Source of the DNA: Inia geoffrensis | Lineage: Eukaryota; Chordata; Mammalia; Artiodactyla; Iniidae | Length of the DNA: 64,000 bases | Direction of reading: 5' to 3' | NCBI GenBank assembly: GCA_036417435.1 | Contig: CM070905.1 | Span: forward strand, 64,993,092-65,057,091 | In this document: positions 11,607 to 23,614 of the stretch, piece after piece | Position numbering within the stretch: the stretch's first letter is position 1 | Layout of the letters: each line of letters opens with the position of its first letter | Notes under the pieces: generated by a model | The model's database searches: none | Seen by the model: only the letters and a program-made list of their open reading frames with translations | What the model was told of the DNA's origin: nothing | Translations under genes and position numbers: made by a program

Positions 11607-11747
11607 TTTTTCTTTCCTTTCCTTTTTCTCTTTCTTCCTTTTTTCCTTTGTTCCCCTTCCTCTCACCCTCCTTCCCTCTTCCTTCTTCCTTTCTCCTCCT
11701 TCCCTTCCTCCCCCCCGCCCCAGTCCCACCACCCACCCACTCTCCCC
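11607..11747 (+). repeat. Polypyrimidine tract ending in C-runs
   Basis: Apart from a few interruptions (G at 11650, A at 11665), the plus strand is pyrimidine from 11607 to 11716. It then carries C-runs of 7, 4, 3, 3, 3 and 4 between 11710 and 11747 with loops of 1-5 bases. The complementary strand therefore fits the G-quadruplex pattern, and the purine-pyrimidine part could form triplex DNA. Confidence 0.9.
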
Positions 11748-11750
11748 ATC

Positions 11751-12430
11751 ATCAGGACCAGAAAGCCACAGAAATTTGTTACATAGAAATAATGTGTTTT
11801 CTGAAAATTCTCACGTAATGGGAACTCAATATAGGATTACCCGGAAAGATAATTGGGAAAAAAACAAAAAAAAAAAACAGTGGTAAGCAATAAAACCAAT
11901 GAAGTTGTAAAATAATGGGTAGGTTTAAGCAAGTAGGGAAGAATGGAGCAAGACATTCCGGAAGAGAAAAGAGACTTTGTAAGCATACTCAGGAATATGG
12001 GAAGTCCTTTTATGGCAGTAGGTAGTTTCAAGCAGAGATCTGTGCAGAATTATTTGACCTAAAATAGCACAATTTATGGTTGTTTTTTGGGATTGTAACA
12101 TTACAAAAGTAAGCTATAAAAAGATACTTTATAAGATGCTATTTCCATAGCTATTACTATTTGCTAAAAATGTAGTTAAAAATAATTACAAAACTTAAAC
12201 ATGTTCAGGAAGAAAATATATACACACATACAGTACACATATATTCTGGAAAAAAAAAAACCCTTAGTAAAACAAATGTTTTGCATATACAGATAACCTT
12301 TTATTTTGGAGATACTGTCATACTGGATTTAGAACACATTTATTAATTTATCAGGTTGCTTTTTAAGTACCAAAGCAATATATGTTGTTTGTAATCACTT
12401 AAATAATAAGTGTATAGAGGAATGTTATTT
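11751..12430. other. Intronic DNA, no feature recognised
   Basis: AT-rich with short A runs. No exon or repeat family identified. Confidence 0.5.
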
Positions 12431-12639
12431 TCACCGTACTTACTCAAAACCCTGTCCATTTGGGGTAACAGACATAGTTTAGTGTATAATCATCCATACT
12501 TCTTTCTTCAATGTGCAAACAAAAAATTCAGGGCCCATTGGCTGGCCTCCTCCCTCTCTCCCTTTTATAGCTTTTGTAGGCTTTACTCTGAAATTTGTTT
12601 TTTTGTTTTTTTTTACTTGAGAACACATAATGGACTTTT

Positions 12640-13180
12640 TCAGTAAATATAGAACTAACCCAGTCTTTTAAATAGCTACAAAATAATGTGGATGTGCCAT
12701 AATTAATTGTAGTATTTCCCTATAAGTAGAAATTCATGGGTTTTTTTGTTTGATTTCTATCCCAAACTGAGTTTGCTAGACCAAAGTATATGCATATTTT
12801 ACATTTTAATGGATACTGTTATTTCTTTTCCCAATAGACATGATTGTGTGAGGATGTTATTGCATAAGTTGTTGACAGTCTGGTGGGTAGAAATTGTTAT
12901 TTTGATTTTATTTTGTGACTGCCTGTGAGGTTGAGTGTTTATTCATATATTGATTAGCCATCTGGATTTTCTCATCCATGTGTTGTCTTTCCACATCCTG
13001 TGCCTCTTCATTTATTGAGATGTTTTCTCTTTTTTAAAAATGAGTTTATCACATATCTTTGTGTAAGTTGCAGATCTTTTCTTTCAGGTATTTTGTGTGT
13101 GTGTGTTTGTGTGTGTACTTTGCTTGCTGATGGTACTTTTTGCAAAATTGAAATTTTAATTTTTGTATGTTGTGATATTT
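12640..13180 (-). repeat. Probable highly diverged L1 3' region, antisense
   Basis: The order of phrases (TCTGGTGGGTAGAAATTGTT, GGTTGAGTGTTTATTCATAT, TTAGCCATCTGGATTTTCTC) follows the complement of an old L1 3' end, with many changes. The assignment is tentative. Confidence 0.45.
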
Positions 13181-13544
13181 ATGTCTAAAAAAACTAATAC
13201 GATGTGTTATTATGACATAACCAACTAATATACGTTATTTAGGCAGGCAGTGCATATTATTTGTCTTTACCCTTTAGATTATCTTTGTGCAGTTTTGCTT
13301 GAAATATTTTTAAAGATCTGAGTTACTATGTCATTTAAAAATAATTTATTTTACATTTTTGCATTAGCATAATATAAAACTGTTATTTTGCTTTACTAGT
13401 ATATGTCAAATTCTTCTGTTGATTTAAAAACATAATTTGTTTTACAGAGACAGTATTTTGTTAATTTTTAAGTGTTGAGAATGCAAATTTTCAAGCATGT
13501 TGAAGCTACTTGTCGATGTTGTAACCTTTTGTATGGTGTTTCAG

Positions 13545-13616
13545 ACCTTGAGGAAGTTGAACACATGTTTTGGTGATTGGACCTTGAGGAAGTTTAACAT
13601 ATGTTTGGTGGTTGAT
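13545..13616 (+). repeat. 36-bp tandem duplication, imperfect
   Basis: Two adjacent copies begin ACCTTGAGGAAGTT, at 13545 and 13581, and continue with about 80% or better identity. Confidence 0.85.
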
Positions 13617-13789
13617 TACAGAGGCAAAAATTATTGTTTTCATTGAAGAAGTCACTGGCAAACTCTGAATTGCTAAATTCAATGGCCTTTTAATTTTCTA
13701 TGTACTCTTCGTATTTGGTCTCATTTCAGCATTTAACATTGGTGACCAATGTTCCTTCTTAAAACTTTTGGTTTTCATAGTTTCAGTGT

Positions 13790-14005
13790 TTTACTCTAGT
13801 TCTTATCAGTGGCAAAACTGTGGTTCAAATAATTGTATTTGGGAACCAAATTATTTGGGTTCAAATCCTCGGCCAGTAGTTATTAGTTTTGACTTTGAGT
13901 TAGTTATATTCTCTCTGTGCCTTAGTTTCCTCATTTATAAACTGGGAATAGTAATCACTCCTATCTCATAGAATTGCTGTGAGGATTAAATGAATAGAAA
14001 TAGAA
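13790..14005 (+). repeat. MIR SINE
   Basis: GGTTCAAATCCTCGGCCAGT, CTGTGCCTTAGTTTCCTCAT and AGAATTGCTGTGAGGATTAA follow the MIR consensus in order. Confidence 0.85.
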
Positions 14006-14124
14006 GTTATATGCCTTCATTAACTCCCTCTTAGTCTATTACAGTAACCAGCACCTTTACTAGTTTGAATGTCACCAGTCTCCATCTAGTTGTATAAAGC
14101 ATTTGTTCATGGTGTACTTAAATT

Positions 14125-14420
14125 TGTCCAGAAGCTTCTAATTTCTTACAAGGTAAATCCAGAGTTTAAAACATTGCCTTCTAAGGCCCTCCAAACCTGA
14201 CCTCAGTCTTTTTATCTTCATTTCAGTTATTCACAGCTCCAGATAATGTAGTTCTCCTTCCTAAAACTTTCCTGTTAGTTTCATGCCATCTTGCTTTAAC
14301 TTGCTCTTATCTAAAATGATCGCCTGTTTTTCTCTGGAATGAGGGCTTCTCAGTCATTTATATTTAGTCTATATTTCTTGTTCCACCCATGATTCTTAGT
14401 GTATAAGTACCATATCTTAA
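14125..14420 (+). repeat. L2 LINE fragment
   Basis: TACAAGGTAAATCCAGAGTT and TCTAAGGCCCTCCAAACCTG match the characteristic 3' part of L2. Old and diverged. Confidence 0.6.
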
Positions 14421-14626
14421 TAATTAAGTTAATTTTAATATTCCCAGTCCCAAGCTCCATGCTTATGACATAGTATTCCCTTTACATAACTGTAGAGAAT
14501 AGAGAATCTACATATTTTAATTAAAGTCATTCGTATTTAATATTTTAGAGTAACAGTCATCAGATATTAGTGGTAACTTGTCTTAGTTACATTATTTTTA
14601 TGTACAAAATGTCAAAGCCTTATTTA

Positions 14627-15903
14627 TTGGGTTGGCCAAAAAATGCCCTCGGTTTTTGAAGTAAAAATAAAAGACACATTTTTCATTTTCGCCAGGAACT
14701 TTATTGACCAGCATATTCACCCTTTTGTTCCACCACCTTCTGCCGTTTTTCAGGCAACTTCATAATTCCATCTTCCCAAAACTTTTTGAGCAAACAATTG
14801 TTCCAGGTGCCTTTTACAGTCTTACAGGGAATCAATTTTTTCCATTAAGAGAATTTTGTACAGACCTAAATAAATGGAAATCTGAAGATGCAATGTCTGG
14901 TGAATACAGTGGATGAATCAGAACTTCCAGCAAAGCTGTAGCAGTTTTTGCCTGGTCATCAAAGCAGCATGTGGTCTTGCGTTATCCTGCTGGAAGATTA
15001 TGCATTTTCTGTTGACTAATTCTGGACGCTTTTCGTCAAGTGCTGCTTTCAGTTGGTCTAATTGGGAGTGGTACTTGTTGGAATTAATCCTTTGGTTTTC
15101 CAGAAGGAGTTCATAATAGAGGACTCCCTTCCACTCCCAGCATATATACACAACATCACCTTCTTTGGATGAAGCCCGGCCTTCAGTGTGGTTAGTGGTG
15201 GTTCATTTCGCTTGCCCCACGATCTCTTCCATTCCACATTATCGTACAGCATCCACTTTTCATTGCCCATCACAATTTGTTTGTAAAACGGAACGTTTTC
15301 ATTACATTTAAGTAGAGAATCGCATGTGGAAATACGGTCAAGAAGGTTTTTTTCGCTTAACTTATGTGCAGCCCAAACATCAAAGTGATGAACATAACCA
15401 AGCTGGTACAGATGATTTTCAATGCTTGATTTGGATATTTTGAGTATGTCGGCTATCTCCTGCATGGTATAACGTTGATTGTTCTCAATTAATGTCTCAA
15501 TTTGATCACTGTCAACTTCAACTGATCTACCCGACCATGGAGCATCGTCCAGCAAGAAGTCTCCAGCACGAAACTTCACAAACTACTTTTGACATGTTCG
15601 ATCAGTCACAGCACCTTCTCCCTACAATGCACAAATCTTGTTTTGTGTTTCAGTTGCATTTTTACCTTTCTTGAAATAATAAAGCATAATATGCTGAAAA
15701 TGTTGGGTTTTTTCTTCCATCTTCAACGTTAAAATGGCTACACAAAAATTCACCAATTTTGATGTCTTTTTTTTTAATGCACGCTGATATGACAGCGGTC
15801 ACATACACTCTTAACAAAATTGTTTCGAATGAAGTTAAGAACAACTAAGTGCTACTACAGCCATCTTATGGAAGAAAACAAATGAAACTTTTGGCCCACC
15901 CAG
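14627..15903 (-). mobile_element. Full-length mariner DNA transposon, inactive
   Basis: The element is 1,277 bp. Its left terminal inverted repeat is TTGGGTTGGCCAAAAAA and its right end reads TTTTGGCCCACCCAG. It is flanked by TA on both sides (14625-14626 and 15904-15905), the mariner target. It carries a mariner transposase pseudogene on the minus strand. The length is that of an autonomous mariner. It resembles the mariner family seen in cetartiodactyl genomes; that family name is inferred. Confidence 0.93.
14701..15720 (-). pseudogene. Mariner transposase pseudogene
   Basis: The reading begins MEEKTQHFQHIMLYYF at 15720 and would span about 340 codons, the usual mariner size. It is broken by in-frame TAG codons at 15622-15624 (codon 33) and 15583-15585 (codon 46), and by at least one frameshift between about 15090 and 15150. 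Helix-turn-helix parts are readable (YTMQEIADILKISKSSIENH). Of the D,D34D catalytic triad, the first Asp is replaced by Asn in MGNEKW (15262-15264). The second is kept in QDNARPH, and the third in SPDIASSDFHL (14880-14882) but in a shifted frame. The protein cannot be made and the catalytic site is damaged in any case. Confidence 0.92.
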
Positions 15904-15905
15904 TA

Positions 15906-16840
15906 GATTGAGATGGTAGTTTTTGTCATACTTTGTTTTATTATAGTTTGTGTAGTAATTAGTTCATTTTTTTCTTCATGGCTGTATTCTATGAGTTAAG
16001 ATATATTTAAACTCTTAAATGAGTTTTATTACCCTTACCATTCCTCTTGTGTTTCTAAGGATAGTACCTACTTCATTGAAATCTGAATTATCTTTAATCT
16101 GAAAATATGTATGTTTACCATTAATTTTTGCTAATTTTAACTGCTTGGGCAATGCAGAGTCAGTTAAGTTAGATCTGACTAGGTCATAATCTAATTTTAG
16201 TCAGAGTAGAGGAAATAAGACTGTACTTTGTTTTACAATTTTAATGGTCTGGATCTCCTTTCCATTTTAATCTGAAAGAAAATTATTAACAGGTTGAGAA
16301 TTTCTAATTTGGATTCTGGGGTAATTCCACAGCAATAAAAGACACTGTGGTTCTTCCTTTACTTTTTTTTGTTTGTTTGTTTGCTTTGTTTTTTGATGTG
16401 AAACTTGAACTTTCATTCCTGACAGCAACTATTTCCATTTTTCTCATGCTCCTTATTTCATCACCTTTTCTCTTCCTTCTTCATATTTAATAAATGACCT
16501 CGTCTCCTGCTTCATATAGAAAACAGAAGCCATTAGACAGAAATGTCTAAACTTTCTGACATGGAACCTGTAACTTACATTTAACCTTATTGATATCCAT
16601 AGGCGTCTCTCTTCCACCACCCTGCCCTCTCCTCTTTTCCTAACAGTACAGTAGAAGAGGTGTTCCCTGTCACTTTTATCCAACAAGTACTCTTTACTCC
16701 AACCTACCAAACTATGTGGATTTTCTGACATACTCTTTTAAAAAATTCCTCTATACTTTCCTTCTGCCTCAAATTTTACCCCACATACTCTCTCCCTGAT
16801 AAATTCCTACTTACCTTTTAACACTTGCTTTAATCCTCTG
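15906..16840. other. Intronic DNA, no feature recognised
   Basis: Mixed AT-rich sequence. A 92-codon minus frame (16453-16731) lies in pyrimidine-rich DNA and has no recognisable domain. Confidence 0.5.
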
Positions 16841-16919
16841 TTAATCTTTTTTGTTTTGTTTTGTTAATCCTTTCGTTAACCTGCTCTCTCCTACTCATCA
16901 AGCAAGATAGTCTGTCTAC

Positions 16920-17115
16920 CTGATGTGCTTCATTGGCAGTTTTATATAGGCCTCTAGGCTAATAATACTTACCACTCTGTATTGAATCTCTCCTGTTCAG
17001 AGTCTTACACTTTTGGTCACTTGACCCCTCCATCAGACTGTGAATTTAATGAAGAGTTATACTTTATATCTCAAGTGCTGGGATAATATTTGGCATACTA
17101 TAATCTTTCTGTAAT
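16920..17115 (+). repeat. Possible L2 3' end
   Basis: CCATCAGACTGTGAATTTAATG followed by CTCAAGTGCTGGGATAATAT is reminiscent of the L2 3' end. Diverged, so tentative. Confidence 0.4.
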
Positions 17116-17774
17116 TCTTTGGATGGATAGTTTGTAAAAGATCACTTGGTTACTGTGAATTAGGTTTAGGACCCAGACCTCTTGACTTCAGCATTCCTTA
17201 TTATACTGTTTCTACAGGTTCTGTGTTATTAAGTCCTTACAATAATCCTACTCTTTTTAAAGAGACTATTATAGTGCACAATTGTGTCCTTACATGCCCT
17301 ATTAACAGTATTATTAGTTTTAATGAAATGTTTATACTTTTTAACACTTTTAGTCTAGTATCTGGACTGTTCATCATTTTAGTTGTCATTTTAGTTTTAG
17401 AGAATATAGCTCCTTCTGGATTAATTGCACAAGTCTTTTAATTGTTTAAATAACTAAATTTCATGCTTGGAAATAACTAAACCTTTTGCAGTGTCATGCC
17501 ACTGTATGTCATTGGGTTTCCACATTTCCCTTTTGTGACAGTAGCTACTTTTATTCTGTGACATTTAGTCTGGTCACTTCAGTGGAAATGGTACAAAAAA
17601 CTTAATTCTTCATGCATTGCTTGACCTTTAATCTTCACAGTCACATCTTTTTAAATTCTGCATCCATTATAGTAGTAGTAGTATATCCCATATATAAAAT
17701 TGCTCACTTTATAAATTTCCTACTTCTTGTTCTGATGTTTTTTGGCTGTCTTAAATCCCTGAAAATAATTTTTG

Positions 17775-17880
17775 GTAACCATGTGTGGTTTATTGATATC
17801 AGACAGACATGTTATCTGTGGGCAAACTTTTCAGTCTCATTAAGCCTCTTTTTATACTGGTAAATAAGAATAACTCTTCT
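17775..17880 (+). repeat. Possible MIR fragment
   Basis: GGGCAAACTTTTCAGTCTCA followed by GGTAAATAAGAATAACTC is similar in order to the MIR core. Weak. Confidence 0.4.
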
Positions 17881-17994
17881 TTTATATATAAATATATATA
17901 AACACACATATATATACATAAAATATACATAACATTGCTCCCTTTATACTTCACTTCTTAATGTGTAGTACTCGAAGATACGAATTAGATTTGG

Positions 17995-18121
17995 GGGAAT
18001 TTCCTGGCAGTCCAGTGGTTAGGACTTGGTGCTTTCACTGCCGTGGCCAGAGTTCATTTCAATCCATGGTTGGGGAACTAAGATCCATCAAGCCGTGCAG
18101 TGCGGCCAAAAAAAAAAAAAG
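17995..18121 (+). repeat. Older tRNA-Glu SINE, short copy, with target duplication
   Basis: Starts GGAATTTCCTGGCAGTCCAG, carries the tRNA-like promoter region and ends in a 12-13 base A tail. GAATTAGATTTGG is duplicated at 17982-17994 and 18122-18134. Confidence 0.9.
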
Positions 18122-18134
18122 GAATTAGATTTGG

Positions 18135-19420
18135 AATTAGGTTGTTTTCATCTTGTTTTTTAATCTTTATCAACTACAATTTTGATTTATACTGACTTTA
18201 TTAGTTAATAGAACTAGCATTAGAAGCTAGAACACAGTAAGTGAAATAATTACCAGAATCTTCTGAAAATTGCCAGAATTTTCAAAAGATTCATTTACTG
18301 TTAAATAGGATTTTTTTTTTCATTTTAAAACCCTGCATATTTAAAAGAAAAAGGTTCTTGTGATCTTTGTTCCGTTGCCAAAACAATACCTTTTCTCATT
18401 TACCCAAATTGGTTATTATATTTAATTCTATGCTAGGCAAGGGTATGTTGTCATTTAACCAAAGTTTATTTTATTACACCCTTACTTTAATTCTTTGGTG
18501 AATGAAAGTAAAGAAAGAAATTTGGAAGAAAATTAAGGAGTGAACAACCCAGTTTCTACAGCCTTTCTTTCATAGATACTCTATCAGTTACACAATTCTT
18601 TATAGTTTTCCTCTGAACCTTATCTGAATACTCCATAGTTTCTTTAAAAGTTGAAATTCAGAACTCTGGAAACATTTTTTTAATGAGGTACTTAATGTAT
18701 GTCTATATTCTTAAAATACTTAGGCAAGTTTGAGAAAAATTACCTCATGACTATACTATTAAACAACTCTATGATTTGACTTTAGTATAATATTCATGTA
18801 TTGTGTGTGTGTATATGTCATTTTTTGGTACAAAGATAATACATGAAGGGCCGTAAGTGTGATTTAGCCAGTTTTGATACATTGAACTACATAAAAGTAA
18901 CTCTTTAAGTATGTTCTCTCCAAATAATAGCAAGTAGAGGAGGACTTCTGCTTTGAGTGAAATTGTTAGGCACTCCCTGTAGCGCTCAGTAAATCTGATG
19001 GACACAGCTGCACAAGGAAGATAGGCCTAGGAAAGACTAAATAAGTGGGGTTCAGTCACATCCAAGTGAAATTATATCAGTCAATGACTTTCTTTTTAAG
19101 TGATTGGAATCTTCCAGACCCATTTCGTTTGTCAGTTTACTCATTGGTGTCAATTATTAAAGAATTGAAAAATTGCCTGATTATATCAAGAACCTTGTTG
19201 TGACATGACCTGTAAATGTAGATCTTTTTAAAAGGAAAGTTGAGTTTCATGTAGTGAGAGCCTTGAGCACTCTGACCAAAAATTTATTTGACTGTGCTTT
19301 TGACGCTTTCATTTGTAAAGAAAGTATGGAATCTATTTTCTCCCTATTTTTTTAAAAATAAGATTCCTATGTTTATTCTCATCAAATTTATTTTCTAAAC
19401 TATTTAATATTTATTAAGGA
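18135..19420. other. Intronic DNA, no feature recognised
   Basis: AT-rich. No exon or repeat family recognised. Confidence 0.5.
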
Positions 19421-19429
19421 TATTAAAAT

Positions 19430-20200
19430 GCATTTATTCATCCATCAAACTGTTATATGGAAGTTATATAAGAGACATAAGAATTTAGAGGATGATGGGA
19501 ATATTCCTAAAAGGATGAGGGAGAAATCTTATGTAAACCAAGGAGAAATTTGAGTTGCACCTTGAAGTATTTATGAGCAGGTTTCAGAAGATTGAGATGG
19601 GAGGTACCAAATCCTTCAAGAGAATGAATATGAATAAGTAAATAGCGTGGGATCCTTGGAGTCATTTGTAATGTAGGTTAAAGGTAGATTGAGGCCTGGA
19701 TTCAGGCTAAAGATTTTGAGTCCTAATGGGGATTCATTGAAGGTAAGAGATAGTAGGGAGAATAGTCCTTTAGGAGATTGATATTGTGGTGGCCTGTGTG
19801 ATGAATGAATGGGCAGCTGGAGATAGACCAATTTGGGGGCCTAGAACTTAGACTGATGGAAAAATAAATGGAAAGGATTCAATAGATTCAGGAGACGTAA
19901 GTTCACAGTAGAAATTACAGCAGATAATTAACGAAAATGAGGAGGCAAGGAAGAAAGGGGAGTGTTAAACCAAACTATCCGACTTTAAGATAACTAATTT
20001 GAAAGAATGGTGATACCAATAACAGAAGGATTGGTGGCTATATTTATTTTTTGGAGAGAAATACAATAGGTGAATGACATCATAGGGAATTGTGAGGTTT
20101 CTTTTTAGGAGTTGTTGAATTAGAAATTTTCAGAATGCACTTAAAGTTATGTGATTATAGATACAGAGAGGAATCCAAACCCTGGAAATAGATCTAGTAA
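19430..20200 (+). repeat. Probable ancient interspersed repeat, family not assigned
   Basis: Phrases such as AAATTTGAGTTGCACCTTGA and GATATTGTGGTGGCCTGTGT recall a widespread old mammalian repeat whose relative is also seen near 58735-59040. I cannot name the family with confidence. Confidence 0.4.
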
Positions 20201-20626
20201 CTGTTACAGATCTGTTCTGTACAACTCAAGTATCCAGTCCCAGTTTTCCTACCGTTACTTTAAGTAAATGACTGTGTCTCTGTGTCTCTGAAGGTCTGGT
20301 AAGGAATCATGTTCCATAAGAACAGAGGAACTGAAAGAATTGGGTAGATGTCCTTGGCTTAGTTGGACCACAGGCTGAGTCCAGAGAAATTGAATTATCT
20401 CATAGGAGATCCCCAAGATGAGATTGTTTAATATTCTGTGGGTTTTTTTAAAGCTTTGTTTTGGTGACTACAGTATTTATGTGTACAAATAATATTTGTC
20501 TCTGCTTAGTTGAATGTCAACTGGAATATTTGTAATTTGTCTCCTACCTCCCTTTATTTTTTTTAGCTTTTGTTTCTATGCCTCTTTCTTTGTGATTTCT
20601 TCACACTAGCTGAATTTAGTCTACTT

Positions 20627-20793
20627 TAAGGCTCTTAATCTTTAGGGTACATTGAAATCACCGGAAAGGCTTATTAAACCACAGAATTTCTGCTTTGGAC
20701 GCACTGGGGTGGTGCCCAAGAATTTATATTTGTAATAAATTCTCAGCTGTTGCTCATTCTGATGATTCGGGGACCATACTCTGAGAACCACTG
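20627..20793 (+). repeat. MER5A-type hAT nonautonomous DNA transposon
   Basis: ACTGGGGTGGTGCCCAAGAA and GGGGACCATACTCTGAGAAC with the end GAACCACTG match MER5A. The first bases are degraded. Confidence 0.85.
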
Positions 20794-20829
20794 CTTTGTT
20801 CCAGAAGCCCTTTAGCTGAAGCTTTAAGA

Positions 20830-20960
20830 TAGTGGTTCTCAGCTTGGCTAGAGATGCAAGTTACCCATAGGAAGAATTACAAACAACAACAATCATAAAA
20901 TTATTCTTGGAGATTCTGAATCAGTAGGTTCTAAATCTGTGGAGTAGAGTTTGGCAGAGG
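20830..20960 (+). repeat. MER5A/B-like fragment
   Basis: It begins AGTGGTTCTCAGCTTGGCTA and includes GATTCTGAATCAGTAGGTTC. It is the 5' part only, 37 bases after another MER5A copy. Confidence 0.7.
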
Positions 20961-21235
20961 TAGAGTTAAGGCTAGCTTAGTCCTCATCTGAAAGTCTCCC
21001 TTTCTTTCACATTCTCAAGTTCATTGTTTATCCCCTTTGCATCTAACTCAGCAACTTTTTCAATATCATCACACTGAATAAGAATCAGTAAAGTGTGAAC
21101 ACTCCCAGATCTTGGCATATTTGTCTCTTCCTCTATTTCTGTCTTTCTGGCATTCTTTGCCTTCATTTTTCTCTACCCCTGATCTATCAAAGGCACCATG
21201 ATGTGAAAATGAAGACTTTAACATTTAAATTTAAA

Positions 21236-21330
21236 GGGAGATGTGGGGAGGGGGAGGGGGGAGTATATGTGCTCAATTTTTCTGTAAATCTAAAACTTCT
21301 AAAAAATACAGTCTATTAATTAAAATTTAA
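21236..21330 (+). repeat. L1 3' UTR end with G-quadruplex motif
   Basis: The G-runs at 21236-21261 are 3, 4, 5 and 6 bases long with loops of 6, 1 and 1, a canonical G4 pattern on the plus strand. GCTCAATTTTTCTGTAAATC and CTAAAACTTCTAAAAAATAC follow, which is the 3' end of an old L1 in sense orientation. Confidence 0.75.
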
Positions 21331-22930
21331 AGGCAGGTAAGTGAAATTTTCATGTATATTTAAAAAATTTTGTTCGTTATAAAAATATACTTACAAAAAA
21401 TCAAAAATATAAAAAACGCTTGAATCACTATGATCTTATAGCATCTTAGTATATTTACTTTTATTCATATAATTTTAATAATTTTGTTCAAAAATTTTAA
21501 AAAATATACCTGCTGTGCATTATTTGAAAACTAAAAATATCAGAGTAATTGGGGAACCATTTTCCGTCATAACATTTCTTGATCTCCATTTCTTTTTTTC
21601 CCATTTTTTCGGCTTGCTTAAGACCTTTCTCAGTGTCTACACTGTTCTCTGTGATGTTATTCTGTACACCTTAGCTGCTTCAGTGTTTCCTCTTGCCTTC
21701 TTTCTTTGTTTCTCACTTCTGATTAGGCCTCCTTGGATCCCACTCTGTTTGCCTTGGCTGTCCACATTTTTTATTGCGAGAGTGTAACTGCTTTCTGTAG
21801 CTCTAATATATCTTGATTCCTCCAACCTTCTGGGTTCTTCTCCTGCCCGATTAAATGGCCTAAACCCAAACTCCGGTCATTGAAGAAATTCTACCAGAAT
21901 CCTCCCTACCTTTCAGAGCAGGCCATGCATTCTCCTGCTTCTTCATTTTCTGTTGAGCCCAGCTGTTCTTTATTCTCCAAATACAATTATTCCAAGGCTG
22001 TCTTGAACATTTACTGAACCGTTCGGGGTAAAAGAGTCTAAAATTTAAAATTAAATGCTTTATACCACTGTTCTTAGGAGTTACTTGGCCATCCCTAACA
22101 CTAAAAGTGTTCCCGTTATGCCCTAGACCTGGCTTTATAAAAAGCAGTGATCAATGATTTTAGTTAATGTCTTTAGAACTAAATTGATGCTGTATTGTAC
22201 ATCATGAAGAGATTAGATTCTAAAGAGGAAAATAGAAAATAAACTGGGTCTTGTGAAGGAAACAATTTAGAAGTTACATTTTAAGAATGCTTTTCTATTA
22301 GTAAAAATTGGAAAAGAGATGTTTAATATTCAAAATATTTATATTTGGATAATGCAAGTAGACAAGCTGCCCCTGAATCTTTCTTATTAAGGTGGTATTC
22401 TGATAAAATTTGGATTGAAAAGAAAATGTTTATTCAGTATATTTTTTTCCTTTATAATTAAGTTGATTTGATGATTTGTTAGACATGTGGAATAGCTAAC
22501 CTGCTTCACACATTTAATATTCAATGTATGACATTCTTTGATTTTCATATCTATATTAAAATATTAAACCTTTAAGTAACTTAGTGTGATTTATAAATAT
22601 TTTTATGTTACATTATCAGTGTTTGAATTTTTAAATTTTCTTTTTCTCTTTAAAATAAATGCATTATAGACAAGTAAATTGTATTTAAAGAAAACAGAAG
22701 CCTGAACATGGTAACCATTAATTACATAGTGAAGTGTGGTATTTCTGGAGTATGCAGTTTTAGAGTAGTAAACATCATAATTTCTAGCATATATAGCAAT
22801 GAAATATTTCTCGTTTCACTCACTTATTTTTCAGTAAAATTTACTTTTTGTAATTTCAAACTCATTTTCTATTGCACTGTGGTAACATTGTTAACTTGTT
22901 AACTTACACAAAAGCGATTATCTATTGTTA
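21331..22930. other. Intronic DNA, no feature recognised
   Basis: Very AT-rich at 21330-21530, then mixed sequence. The 90-codon plus frame 21515-21787 is hydrophobic from T-rich DNA and overlaps a minus frame. No domain is recognised. Confidence 0.5.
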
Positions 22931-22934
22931 AGAA

Positions 22935-23045
22935 AGACTGGGACTCCACCCATAGTTCTGCTACTGGCTAGATGAATGACCTTGAATTAAGTTACCATGA
23001 TGGTCATTTTCTCATCTATAAAATGAAGGCATCAACCTCAATTTT
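22935..23045 (+). repeat. MIR fragment
   Basis: TCTGCTACTGGCTAGATGAA, TGACCTTGAATTAAGTTACC and TTTTCTCATCTATAAAATGA follow MIR. Confidence 0.75.
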
Positions 23046-23614
23046 TCCCCAGATTTTGTAACTCAAAGCAATTTCAAAACAAGTATTAATACTATACAGT
23101 TCTGAAAAGGATCTCACTATTCTTTGACACTTGAATCATCTGCTCAGTATCACTACTAAAGCCACAGGGAAGAAGCTACTCCCAGGGATAGAAGTGTATA
23201 AGTAACCCATTCCCTCTTGAGGCAGCTCTGACCACTGGCAATTTCTTTCTCCAAGTGAGCTAACATATCTCTTCTTAATAATTTCAATCCTTGGAATCAT
23301 ACAAAACAAGCATAATCCAGCTTCTGGTATTAGAAACCAACTATATTGTTTTCTGGGCTTTCTTTCTTTTTTATTTTGAAACATCCTGTTTCATCTCTTC
23401 CTCCTATAACAAGGTTTTGATCTGTGTTGGTTTTTTATCGTTTCAGACATATAAAATAGACATTAATGGAATTAGAATTTGTAGATAAGATTGGATATAA
23501 ATTTTGGAGTTGATGGATTTTGATATCTAGGTAATAATGTATAAGAATCTCATATTTTTAACATTTTAATTGAACCCCATAGACATGTTAAAAGTCTGTA
23601 TGAACTGGAAATTA

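Noticed and set aside
14627..15903. Mariner considered as a domesticated transposase gene
   Set aside because: Two early stops, a frameshift and loss of the first catalytic Asp show decay without a preserved frame.
21515..21787. 90-codon hydrophobic plus-strand frame
   Set aside because: Apparent membrane segments come from T-rich DNA; a minus-strand frame overlaps it and no gene context exists.
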